64,000 nt of DNA. Origin: Pycnopodia helianthoides (taxonomy: Eukaryota; Echinodermata; Asteroidea; Forcipulatida; Asteriidae). Each line of letters begins with the position of its first letter. Positions within the stretch are counted from its first letter, which is position 1. The notes under the pieces are model-generated. The model searched no databases. It was not told the origin of the DNA and was given only the letters and a program-made list of their open reading frames with translations. The stretch is from contig CM063252.1 in NCBI GenBank assembly GCA_032158295.1, forward strand, positions 19,984,036-20,048,035, read 5' to 3'. Both the position numbers and the translations under genes were made by a program. Shown here piece after piece: positions 47,801 to 57,199 of this stretch.

Positions 47801-49965
47801 GGACCGCACAACCATTCGAGCCAATGCACCACCAATCGAGCCACCGCCCAACAATCGAAACCCGCCCAACAATCGAAACTCGCCCAACAATCCTGGTAAG
47901 GTTAGTCTAAAGCAGGGCCACCACGTGCAGGTCCCAGGATACCAGCCCCACGCGTCCTCGGAGATCGTCAAGGCCATTGCACCTCCCTTTCGAAGGGTCC
48001 GGTCCGCCACCCTGAGAACCAGGGCAGTCCTCTACTCCTACTAACGTGGTCCCTAATTAGGAACTACTCCCGTTTGTCAACCATTTGTGATAACACCAGT
48101 ACCATGCTCCTTGATGGAGCAGCCTGATGCACCTTTAAGATCGACAACCAGCTGTTACCCTGGCCCGGAGTAGGACTCCACATACCTTGGTTGTATGTGT
48201 CCAAGTCCCTTTTAAGTTTGGAATTGCCATTTTCTTATCCTATCTATCGATGAGATCAATCCATTTTTTTTCTTTCGAATCCATGCCACCAATCGGAACC
48301 CCGCACAACCATTCGAGCCAATGCACCACCAATCGAGCCACCGCCCAACAATCGAAACCCGCCCAACAATCGAAACTCCGCCCAACAATCCTGGTAAGGT
48401 TAGTCTAAAGCAGGGCCACCACGTGCAGGTCCCAGGATACCAGCCCCACGCGTCCTCGAGATCGTCAAGGCCATTGCACCTCCCTTTCGGAAGGGTCCGG
48501 TCCGCCACCCTGAGAACCAGGGCAGTCCTCTACTCCTACTAACGTGGTCCCTAATTAGGAACTACTCCCGTTTGTCAACCATTTGTGATAACACCAGTAC
48601 CATGCTCCTTGATGGAGCAGCCTGATGCACCTTTAAGATCGACAACCAGCTGTTACCCTGGCCCGGAGTAGGACTCCACATACCTTGGTTGTATGTGTCC
48701 AAGTCCCTTTTAAGTTTGGAATTGCCATTTCTTCATCCTATCTATCGATGAGATCAATCCATTTTTTTCTTCGAATCCATGCCACCAATCGGACGCACAA
48801 CCATTCGAGCCAATGCACCACCAATCGAGCCACCGCCCAACAATCGAAACCCGCCCAACAATCGAAACTCCGCCCAACAATCCTGGTAAGGTTAGTCTAA
48901 AGCAGGCCACCACGTGCAGGTCCCAGATACCAGCCCCACGCGTCCTCGGAGATCGTCAAGGCCATTGCACCTCCCTTTCGGAAGGGTCCGGTCCGCCACC
49001 CTGAGAACCAGGGCAGTCCTCTACTCCTACTAACGTGGTCCCTAATTAGGAACTACTCCCGTTTGTCAACCATTTGTGATAACACCAGTACCATGCTCCT
49101 TGATGGAGCAGCCTGATGCACCTTTAAGATCGACAACCAGCTGTTACCCTGGCCCGGAGTAGGACTCCACATACCTTGGTTGTATGTGTCCAAGTCCCTT
49201 TTAAGTTTGGAATTGCCATTTTCTTCATCTTATCTATCGATGAGATCAATCCATTTTTTTTCTTCTTCGAATCCATGCCACCAATCGGAACCCCGCACAA
49301 CCATTCGAGCCAATGCACCACCAATCGAGCCACCGCCCAACAATCGAAACTCCGCCCAACAATCGAAACTTCGCCCAACAATCCTGGTAAGGTTAGTCTA
49401 AAGCAGGGCCACCACGTGCAGGTCCCAGGATACCAGCCCCACACGTCCTCGGAGATCGTCAAGGCCATTGCACCTCCCTTTTGGAAGGGTCTGGTCCGCC
49501 ACCCTGAGAACCAGGGCAGTCCTCTACTCCTACTAACGTGGTCCCTAATTAGGAACTACTCCCGTTTGTCAACCATTTGTGATAACACCAGTACCATGCT
49601 CCTTGATGGAGCAGCCTGATGCACCTTTAAGATCGACAACCAGCTGTTACCCTGGCCCGGAGTAGGACTCCACATACCTTGGTTGTATGTGTCCAAGTCC
49701 CTTTTAAGTTTGGAATTGCCATTTTCTTCATCCTATCTATCGATGAGATCAATCCATTTTTTTTCTTCTTCGAATCCATGCCACCAATCGGAACCCCGCA
49801 CAACCATTCGAGCCAATGCACCACCAATCGAGCCACCGCCCAACAATCGAAACTCCGCCCAACAATCGAAACTCCGCCCAACAATCGAAACTCTGCCCAA
49901 CGTTCGAAACTCCGCCCAACAATCCTGGTAAGGTTAGTCTCAAGCAGGGCCACCACGTGCATGTC
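41882..49965. repeat. 500-bp satellite array, 16 units
   Basis: Sixteen head-to-tail units (marker CTCCTTGATGGAGC, first near 42131, last near 49601) are 490-503 bp long and over 95% alike by eye. Each unit has short hairpins (CCCTTTCGGAAGGG, CTCCTTGATGGAG, CCTAATTAGG), a T6-T9 run after CAATCCA, and two to four direct copies of CGCCCAACAATCGAAACTC. The first unit is partial. The last ends abruptly after CACGTGCATGTCATTC with four sub-repeats. Open frames of up to 147 codons occur on both strands but match nothing known to me and shift between units at homopolymers. It does not match 5S rRNA, U1, U2, U4, U6 or 7SL as I know them. Confidence 0.95.
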
Positions 49966-50044
49966 ATTCAAAGCTGTTTTAAAAATCGTAGCTGCTTGTG
50001 CAAACCATGTTGCCCTGCAAAATCAAAAGCAAAACACACAATAA

Positions 50045-50162
50045 GCCATTTTGAGATATGGTGGACACAATGCTATAACACTATTAGGTTTGGGTAAATT
50101 TGTCTGTATACACCCAAATCAAACAGTGCACTCCTATAGTGTCCACCATATCTCAAAAAGGC
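50045..50162. repeat. Small fold-back repeat with 24-bp arms
   Basis: Arms 50045-50068 and 50139-50162 are inverted copies matching 23 of 24 bases (TTTTGAGATATGGTGGACAC core), separated by 70 bp. It could be a tiny MITE or a hairpin. No target duplication is obvious. Confidence 0.8.
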
Positions 50163-50234
50163 TAAATGAGGTTAAAGTATCAGTCCAGTAAATTTGTCTT
50201 TGTTCAACCCCAAGTTGATTAAAAAAGTGTACAT

Positions 50235-50362
50235 AATGGGAGACTTTTGGGATGGTAGCTGGTGTCTCACTCATCAGTAATTTTCCATTGGTCTAAGCGT
50301 TGATAACAATAGAAGAGTACCAGTGAGTGGGACGCCTGCTATCATCTCAAAAGTCTCCCATT
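50235..50362. repeat. Long hairpin with 39-bp arms
   Basis: Arms 50235-50273 and 50324-50362 (AATGGGAGACTTTTG start) are inverted copies with 34 of 39 matches and a 50-nt loop. As plus-strand RNA, four of the five differences become G-U pairs, leaving one U-U mismatch. It could be a fold-back element or a small-RNA precursor. Confidence 0.8.
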
Positions 50363-51013
50363 GTCATCAATTTTTCAGAATCAAAAAAATCTTGGTTAGG
50401 TTTGTACATTGAGTGGAGTCCTACAGTTGGGGAAGCAATTTATTGTGAATTTTGTCAAGTGCTGAAAACTACCCATTATACAACGGTGACAATAAAAAAA
50501 CTGACACAGATCTCATCATAGATATAGACCTCATTGGAGAATGTTGAACATTTCCACATGCAAAAATGATAGAGGAAATTTTGTTGCAACTATTATTGAT
50601 AGAATTAAGAATGGAATAGTCAAGGAAAAATACGCATTTCTTCAGGGAAAACGAATCTTCAATGGATACCATCTAAATTGGTGCCTCTGGAAAGCACATT
50701 TTATACATACATTTTAAATGTACATAAAAATGGATATGCACAGTGACAAACTGTTGTGGAGAACATTTCCATTCCAAAAATATGGGTTCATTTCCCGATG
50801 TCCCCACCAGGATTTTCTCAAATAAAATCTATATAATTTTAAAGACCCATTACAAAGCTTTTTACGACAATACACAACATAAGAACGTCTAATTTTCTAA
50901 TTTGTTTGTTTCGGCACCTTTAAAATAAACTTAGAAGCCAAAGTTTGTAGTAACATTGAGTAATAATTTTTGTAATGAGTTGTGGTGGTTTTGAAAGAAC
51001 AATTGTGTAATAA

Positions 51014-51056
51014 CTTGACGTTTCAATCACTATACTATTGTAATCTTCAGGAGAAT
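51014..51056 (-). repeat. CTGAAGA-hairpin-GAAACG motif, copy 2
   Basis: On the minus strand CTGAAGA (51050-51044) and GAAAC (51024-51020) flank a short stem (ATTAC/GTGAT). The spacing and bases resemble the conserved core of hammerhead ribozymes (CUGANGA...GAAA), which are known in Penelope-like elements. No surrounding element is recognisable. Confidence 0.35.
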
Positions 51057-51944
51057 GCACATGATTTATAAAGCAATAGTTCCTAAAGATACAATGAGAA
51101 TCAACAGAGATCCAGAAAGACAAAGTAATTAGTGGGAATGTGAGTGGATAGGTTGAATGTGAAAAGGGAGAGATTGTCATCATTGGAGACCAGAAAGTTT
51201 CAAATAATATCCACAAAGTTTCAAATTACTAATTCAGTGAGTCTGTTGAGATTACAATCACTACAAACCACTTACCACTAAATCACTGGTCCACAAAATC
51301 ATCGCGACTTCTGCAAAGTTTACCTTGTCTACCTTGAGTTATTGTGATGAGAGTAAATATTTTTCCCCCTATTAAGTGATGTTGGACTTGGCCCTCGTTC
51401 AATAAACTTGGGGGTTTTACTCACAAGATATCTACCGAGTCTGAAAAGGTTAATAATACCAGATTGAATCTCAATTTCCATACCATGTCATTGGAACATA
51501 AAATCAACATGACAGTCTATAAAATCTAAATATCTATTGAAGTTCTGTGCTAGCCTCTAACTTGTTGCCCTTAAATCATATTGTTCTCATTTTTTCTTAA
51601 GGGTTCCACTTACAAATTAACCACCAAGTTTAAGTTGATTTTAGTAATGACAAACATTTATTAAGCCTCCAAACTTTACATGTACCCATCAAAATCAAAA
51701 TGCTTTAAGGTTCCACTATCAAGCTTAAAATCAACATGAGAATCCATGAGTCTCGCTAGAGTTTTTTTTTACTATGACAACCATTTCTGGTTGGACTTAA
51801 CTACCATGGCATTTTTATATGAAGCTTCCAGGGAAATCTACTGCAAAGATATGAAACAAGTTTCATGACAATCATTAAATTTTAACATCACACATATACA
51901 CCTGAAATATATTAGCTCTCTTTCCCTGAAAAGAGCCGGTTTGG

Positions 51945-52000
51945 TCTCAACGTTTCGAGCAGTATACTGTATACTCTATATACTGTATTCTTCAGGAGAA
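51945..52000 (-). repeat. CTGAAGA-hairpin-GAAACG motif, copy 3
   Basis: On the minus strand CTGAAGA (51995-51989) and CGAAACG (51957-51951) flank a 7-bp stem (CAGTATA/TATACTG). Same layout as at 51014-51056. Confidence 0.4.
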
Positions 52001-52384
52001 AAACCAAGTCAAAGAATAAATGTTTCAAATGTGTAATAACCCTTGTATAATATCTCCCAACAATCCTGTGTTGGCCCTAATCACTACGGCTCTAATACTC
52101 AATAGGCTTCTTTGGAATTCCATTTACAAACCACATAGCTAGTTTTACATTAATCCAAGTTTAAGTGCAGTTATTACAACGAAAACCATTGATTCTGTTC
52201 AGGCCATAATAACTTATATTATCTTAAACTTTGCATTGTTTAAAAATAGACTATCAGAATTTTCAGATAGGATGGGTGCAAACTTTGAAGGCTAATATCC
52301 AAGTTGAACATTTTCAGTTATCCTAATGTTAATTTATGGATGAGGTGAGAGGCAATGAAAACAATCCCAGAGGAATTTCCAAAT

Positions 52385-52560
52385 CATTAGAGACACAGCA
52401 GTTAAAAGTTGTATGGCTTCTGACTGGCACCCAAAAACAAAGATATTGACAAAATAGGGAAACCAATATAGGTAGCTCAGTTGGTAGAGCGTCAGCGTGT
52501 TATTCTGCAGGTCATTGGTTCAAATCCCGCTTTGGAACTTTGTTCAACCCCAAGTATTAT
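52385..52560 (+). mobile_element. tRNA-like SINE, solo copy of the segment found in the 1.5-kb array
   Basis: GCAGTTAAAAGTTGTATGGC and CTTCTGACTGGCACCC lead to GGTAGCTCAGTTGGTAGAGC (A box) and GGTTCAAATCCC (B box), then TTGTTCAACCCCAAG. The same order occurs in every unit of the array at 57200-64000. It shows that this tRNA-containing segment also exists outside the array, probably as a SINE. Confidence 0.7.
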
Positions 52561-54161
52561 CGAAAAATGTAAGAAATTAGGTGGGCACAGTGCTGTCGTT
52601 TTGAGATAAGTTGATTATGTATTTACAATTGGTATGAGTCAGTCAAGTAAAGGCCAATTTTGTTTACCACTTTGCAAAATCTGGAGGGGTTAGGGTGATC
52701 CTAAGAGCCATCCTCTCTGGTCCAAAAAGTAGGGGGTCCCCCCTCAACCCTCCAGCAATGGTTTGGCCATTCTGATCAACTGAAATGAACCCTAAACTAT
52801 CACTGTATTGGAAGAACATTGTTGCAATGATGTTAACATGACTTGAGCCTTGCAGTCACCTTGGATGAAAGTTAATATTTGTCATGTTTATGAAGACTAG
52901 TCATTATGTGTCAGTGCTTGTCTATGGTCAGTGCATCACCAATGCTTGACAAGAATTATTGTTGATATCTGGTGTGCTAGACACAGCTTCAACTGAAATG
53001 TATGTAAAATCAGCATCCAGCCTCGATGAAATTATAGCGATGGGGCTTTTGTCCAAAATGAACAAAGCGCAAAGCCTTAACCACTTCACATCCTTATTAC
53101 AAAATCTTTACCGTGCCTCTGCACAGTATTATTTTCCAGAACTTCCAAGGTAAATTTTTGAAGAACTGTCACAATGAAATCCTGACTGAATAAAGTAAAG
53201 ACAGCAACTGCCCATAAAATGTGTCAGCATTGTTTGTTCTCTTTCCGAGAAATTATGTCTTGTAATGAATAGGCCCAAACATTGGCCGTGAGCCATGGTA
53301 GATAATCAGCCAAGGCATTCTGGATTCTCTGACTTGCCTCCCATATGCCCAATACAATGACAAACAATTGTGGCAGCCGGACTATGTCTCATTATCCTTG
53401 TTTGTACAACAAAAGGATGAAGGTCTGGAAACAGGGATTACACAATAACCCCCAGAGAGGGAGATTTCCAGCAGGATTTGCAGTACTCATTGTCCCTCTT
53501 TGTACAGTGGAAAGGAAGCGTAGCACAGTAGGCGTAGCACAGTAGGCGTAGCCCAAATATGGGCTCCATTCCCTGGCATCCCCAAGAAGATTTCCTCAAC
53601 TGAAATAAAAACATTTTCGGGACCCATTACCAAGCTTTCCTTCAGGTTTTCTAACAACAGACAACAATTAACTTCTATTTTATATTTTGTTTGTTTTCAC
53701 TTTTGTGGCATCTGATACTTCAATCAACTAGCCTGACCAAACAACTTTCAAATGTAAAAGGTTATGAGAAACTGGTATTTTGGACACAAAAGTCTATACC
53801 AAACCAACGGAAACTTATCAATACCTACACAAAACGTCATCACAACCCCCACATGTCAAAGTGTATGATTTCTCTGACAAATTAACAGCAAGACTCAAAA
53901 TCTCAAAGTAGTCTATTACTCAAAAAACGCACTAATCTGATTAACCAACGGCAGAACAAACAGGAAAACAAAACTCCACTTGTCTTCACAATAGCGTACA
54001 ATCCTTGTATCAACCACAGTGACAAAAACCATGCAATCAGCAATAACTTGTCAATGATACAACGCAATGAAACACTCTGGAGGGTTTTCCAAAATCCTCT
54101 TCATTGCTTTAAAAAAATATATATAAAAAAAACATACAGGAAAAACTAGTCAGAGCGAAAC
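52561..54161. other. Gene-free region with one dispersed repeat
   Basis: It contains the repeat 53545-53700 (partner at 50770-50915) and a small three-fold GTAGCACAGTAGGC duplication at 53518-53550. Reading frames here are short and not recognisable. Confidence 0.45.
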
Positions 54162-55121
54162 TTAAAGGGAAACTCCACCCCAGTTTTAAATCAAATTAAT
54201 GGTTGAGGGTATGATATTTCATGGTGACTGGCATGTTTTTTTTAAAGATCGGTTGTTGCCATCATAAATAATTATCATTTTCTGATAAAGCTTGTGCCGT
54301 CATGCGAGCGACCATTTTATAGAGCAATGTCTGTTCATCCGGGACATTGTGATGTAGTCACTGCACCAAGTTGCTACTGTCATGGCCACGGACATCTTTC
54401 CTCATGATGTGGGCAGCCCGAAGAACAGCTCTATTTGTACAAACATCATGAAAGTCGGGATGGGATATAATGTCCTGCCATTCATCAACCAGTTAAGTTT
54501 TCCAACTTCTCAGCAACAGAGACATTCTTTTTCATGGGGCATTACCGCACACGACCCACAACTGTACCGCTCCATGTTTCCCTGGCGGCGTGTAGTCGTT
54601 CTCCCATGCAACCCGGGCAGCTGTACGTCATCGGAGACATTTTCGATGTCCATTTCGGCGTCATTATTTCGTCTTTGTTGTACCAAAAGTTGGTTCAAAA
54701 TCGTATGGGGACGGCCCTTGTGCCACAGTGTTGACGAATTACGTTTTGATAACCAGGTTTTGTAGCAGCAAAGAAAAACCGATTGAAAGGCAAGAGTGCT
54801 AAAAACAATAGCTCGATTGTTTTGTTTGGGGTGAGAGGTGGTCCAGAAGAATCGTCGGGCACCCTTCTTTCGTAAGCGTACGTATTCCAATAGCTGCGTC
54901 TAGGTGTGATACTATTGCAACACAAAGCGAGCTCAATCACACACGATACACATATCGCGGATCATTGACCAAGGTGCAGTCACTACGTCATAATGTCCCG
55001 GATGTGGACCATAACTTCGTTCTTGATAATAAAATATGATTAGCCTTCTGTGGATTATGATCCTTTTAATAGGTTCTTTTAGACTAGATAAGGATTTGGA
55101 TGGCCTGGAATTGCCCTTTAA
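54162..55121. mobile_element. TTAA-flanked inverted-repeat element carrying a P2X7-like domain remnant
   Basis: The left end TTAAAGGGAAACTCCACCCC and the inverted right end (reading TTAAAGGGCAATTCCAGGCC) sit at TTAA sites 960 bp apart. A second, inner inverted repeat has arms 54336-54370 and 54969-55004 (CATCCGGGACATT core). Between the inner arms is a minus-strand protein remnant. No transposase is present, so the element would need one in trans. Ends and target fit piggyBac-type elements; the cargo is unusual. Confidence 0.65.
54358..54890 (-). pseudogene. P2X7-like C-terminal domain, broken
   Basis: The minus-strand frame 54890-54510 ends with YSCGSCAVMPHEKECLCC, then a stop codon at 54512-54510. 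After a frame change the reading continues as VDEWQDIISHPDFHDVCTNR and AVLRAAHIMR to a stop at 54360-54358. The C-x-C-x2-C...M...E-x-CC cluster followed by HPxF..VC.N..VLR.A is the pattern of the cysteine-rich C-terminal domain of P2X7 receptors. It is also found in the many invertebrate proteins annotated as P2X7-like that lack the channel. One nonsense codon (TGA, a likely CGA change) and one frameshift separate the two halves. The upstream 60-80 residues show no ion-channel sequence. The copy is intronless and lies inside a TTAA-flanked element, so it is most likely transposon cargo. Confidence 0.65.
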
Positions 55122-55862
55122 TCAAACTCCAATTGACTTTACATTCTTCCAGCAGCTCTTCCCCATTCCCCATGCTTCTGGTTTTAACTAAGGTCATAAT
55201 GAAGCATTAGAAATCCTAATCTCCTTATTGGAGGAACAAGTCACAATCAAACAAGGACCTCACTCAAAATAACCGTCCCCAAACAGACGACAATTACAAT
55301 AAAACTTCAAACCAAAGCCATTTTGATCTATATAAGAGACGTCTATATAAGAGACAAGACACATACCTATTTTTCTAGAATCAACTATTTGCAACTGATA
55401 ATTGCCCATACTTTAGGCATGAAAACATGTTATTGCGACTCAAGAATAAAAAAAAATATTCTCAGTCTCATTACCCTAATTATAATCACCGACTAAATCG
55501 TAATTTTGGTTCCTGGTCAAATTATATTCACCAATAAGCTCAGTCAAGATGACTAAATATTAATATAATAACCGGCCCCAAAATGGACCTTATCCGTAAG
55601 AAATGTAATCATCATTTCAAGTTCCAAGTCTTTAGTCTTGGAGTATCACTGAATTGGACAGCAACATCATTTATCAATCATTATAGTGCCCTTTATGAAA
55701 TACACAAGTTAAAAAAACCTGTGAGGCGGGGGGGGGGGGAAGAACTCACTCCGCGGCAGTGCAGTTAATTACGAGAAGTCCCCCCGATCCACAAAGCTAA
55801 AAGTAGTAGTCCAGGCCGATTTCCTACCTCCCGCCCAGGTAATAGTTAATAAGCAGGACAGT
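55122..55862. other. Gene-free region with a G-run and near-palindromes
   Basis: It holds a TATATAAGAGAC duplication near 55330-55355, a G13 run at 55726-55739 and a CTCACTCCGCGGCAGTG segment related to the CCGCGG core of the adjacent dispersed repeat. No gene is seen. Confidence 0.4.
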
Positions 55863-55980
55863 TCTTTTCAGAACTGAGAAGTCTCCCGAATTCCGAAAAT
55901 CTACTCCGCGGTAGTAGAATAAATAGCAAGACAAGTTCAAAGAACAAATCTACACAGCAAAGTAGATATTTATACACATG
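55863..55980 (-). repeat. Dispersed repeat, second copy
   Basis: Reverse-oriented partner of 18313-18432, sharing TCAGAACTGAGAAGTCTCCC, GAATTCCGAAAATCTACTCC and AGCAAAGTAGATATTTA. Identity is high, with a few differences. The sequence around 55720-55862 may belong to the same, longer element. Confidence 0.7.
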
Positions 55981-56785
55981 GTGTTACCGGAAACCGAATA
56001 TATATTGATACCTCACCATGCAATGCCTCAAAACCCATAAAGAGTTTATAGTTTTAAGAAAACAAGTTCGTGTTAATGAACTAGAATTTAGTGTTTGTCG
56101 AAACAAACACTAGGTGTTCGGAATTCATTGGGGTCAGTGTTGTGTTAATTCGTGAACTATTTCATTAAAGTGATGAAAAGATTGGTGATAGCTTTTGAAA
56201 TATCAAGTATTTTTTACTTACATTTCAAAATAGGATTCAAATTGCCTTTTATCAAACTGTGCCTTCTTGCTATCTTTTATTTTTTTATTTTGTTGGTTAG
56301 CATCTATAGCCAAGTTTGCCCAAGAACTATCTTTGACCACAGTTCGATAAACTTAGCCCAAACCTGTCTAGTCTAGTTTGACTGAGGTACTCGACTGAAA
56401 CTGTTCAAATGTTACCCCAGTATGAACATCAAAGCCTAAGTGTTTCAAGAAGTACAGTAAATAGCAAATGGTGTTTTTTGTTTTACTTATAGGCTTGTAA
56501 TTTGATATCTGATGGCATCACAACTACTTGATCAACTACAAGTTATAGTCCAAGTACATGTAAAGTTTCAAGTTGATGCCAGCTTCCCAACTATGATTTG
56601 CTTAGGGACAATCAACTCTGAGAAAAAGTAAAAAAAAACTAAAAAAAACAATAACAGTATGTGTTCAGCTGATGCCTGAACACCTATAATAAAAAAAGGT
56701 TGTTCGAGCTGTGTTGCCTGAACACCTAAAAAAAAAAAGGATTTCATTGTAGTCTTGTTGTCAATAAGACATACATGTAATATAA
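55981..56785. other. Gene-free AT-rich region
   Basis: A-rich runs near 56630-56745 surround two short copies of GCCTGAACACCTA. No reading frame here looks coding. Confidence 0.45.
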
Positions 56786-56802
56786 ACCAAACATGGGATG
56801 AG

Positions 56803-56897
56803 AGAAAAATCAAGTTGTCCTCATTGGGATTTGAACCCAAGACCCTTGACACTCTGGGCAGATGCTCTACCAACTGAGCTATGAGACACAGTGGTAT
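56803..56897 (-). repeat. tRNA-like sequence, left arm of an inverted pair
   Basis: On the minus strand TCATAGCTCAGTTGGTAGAG (D arm, A box) and TTGGGTTCAAATCCCAA (T arm, B box) are intact and the acceptor stem nearly pairs. The anticodon arm does not form a normal 5-bp stem with 7-nt loop. It resembles tRNA-Lys outside that arm. It is probably a tRNA-derived repeat, not a working tRNA. Confidence 0.6.
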
Positions 56898-57037
56898 TAT
56901 CCCTCAGGTTTGCCCTAAGAACCACATTTTTCTCTCGGTGTTGCATGGATGCGCAACTGGTCAAAGTAACGAACACAATATGTTGTATGGTGCTTAATCA
57001 CAAGAAAAAATGAAATAACCAAACATAGGATGAGAGT

Positions 57038-57132
57038 ATACCGCTGTGCCTCATAGCTCAGTTGGTAGAGCATCTGCCCGAAGTGTCAGGGGTCTTGGGT
57101 TCAAATCCCAATGAGGACAACTTGATTTTTCT
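57038..57132 (+). repeat. tRNA-like sequence, right arm of an inverted pair
   Basis: About 95 bp, inverted relative to 56803-56897 with only a few differences. It has the same intact D and T arms and irregular anticodon arm. Both arms are preceded on the plus strand by a directly repeated AACCAAACATRGGATGAGAG (56786 and 57018). A cruciform or long hairpin is possible. Confidence 0.6.
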
Positions 57133-57199
57133 CCACATATAGGTGCAGCCTCACATGTCAAGTTTTAACGAAACATTGTTCTACAAAGTAGAGGCGGCG

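Larger units (their letters stand above)
50363..52384. other. Gene-free region with dispersed repeats
   Basis: No reading frame here looks real. Segment 50770-50915 is a diverged direct copy of 53545-53700, sharing blocks like ATATGGG, CATT, CCCATTAC, AAGCTTT and TTTGTTTGTTT. Two minus-strand hairpin motifs are listed separately. Confidence 0.5.

Noticed and set aside
41882..49965. 5S rRNA or snRNA gene cluster
   Set aside because: Neither strand of the unit matches the conserved sequences of 5S, U1, U2, U4, U6 or 7SL RNA.
41950..50044. Open frames of up to 147 codons in each 500-bp satellite unit, on both strands
   Set aside because: They are repeated because the unit is repeated, break at homopolymer changes between units, and resemble no protein family.
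54382..54765. Plus-strand 127-codon frame inside the TTAA element
   Set aside because: It is antisense to the P2X7-like remnant, which carries the recognisable cysteine pattern.
57050..57120. A functional tRNA gene (lysine-like)
   Set aside because: D and T arms are good but the anticodon arm does not form and the acceptor stem has a mismatch; an inverted twin and related sequences mark it as a tRNA-derived repeat.
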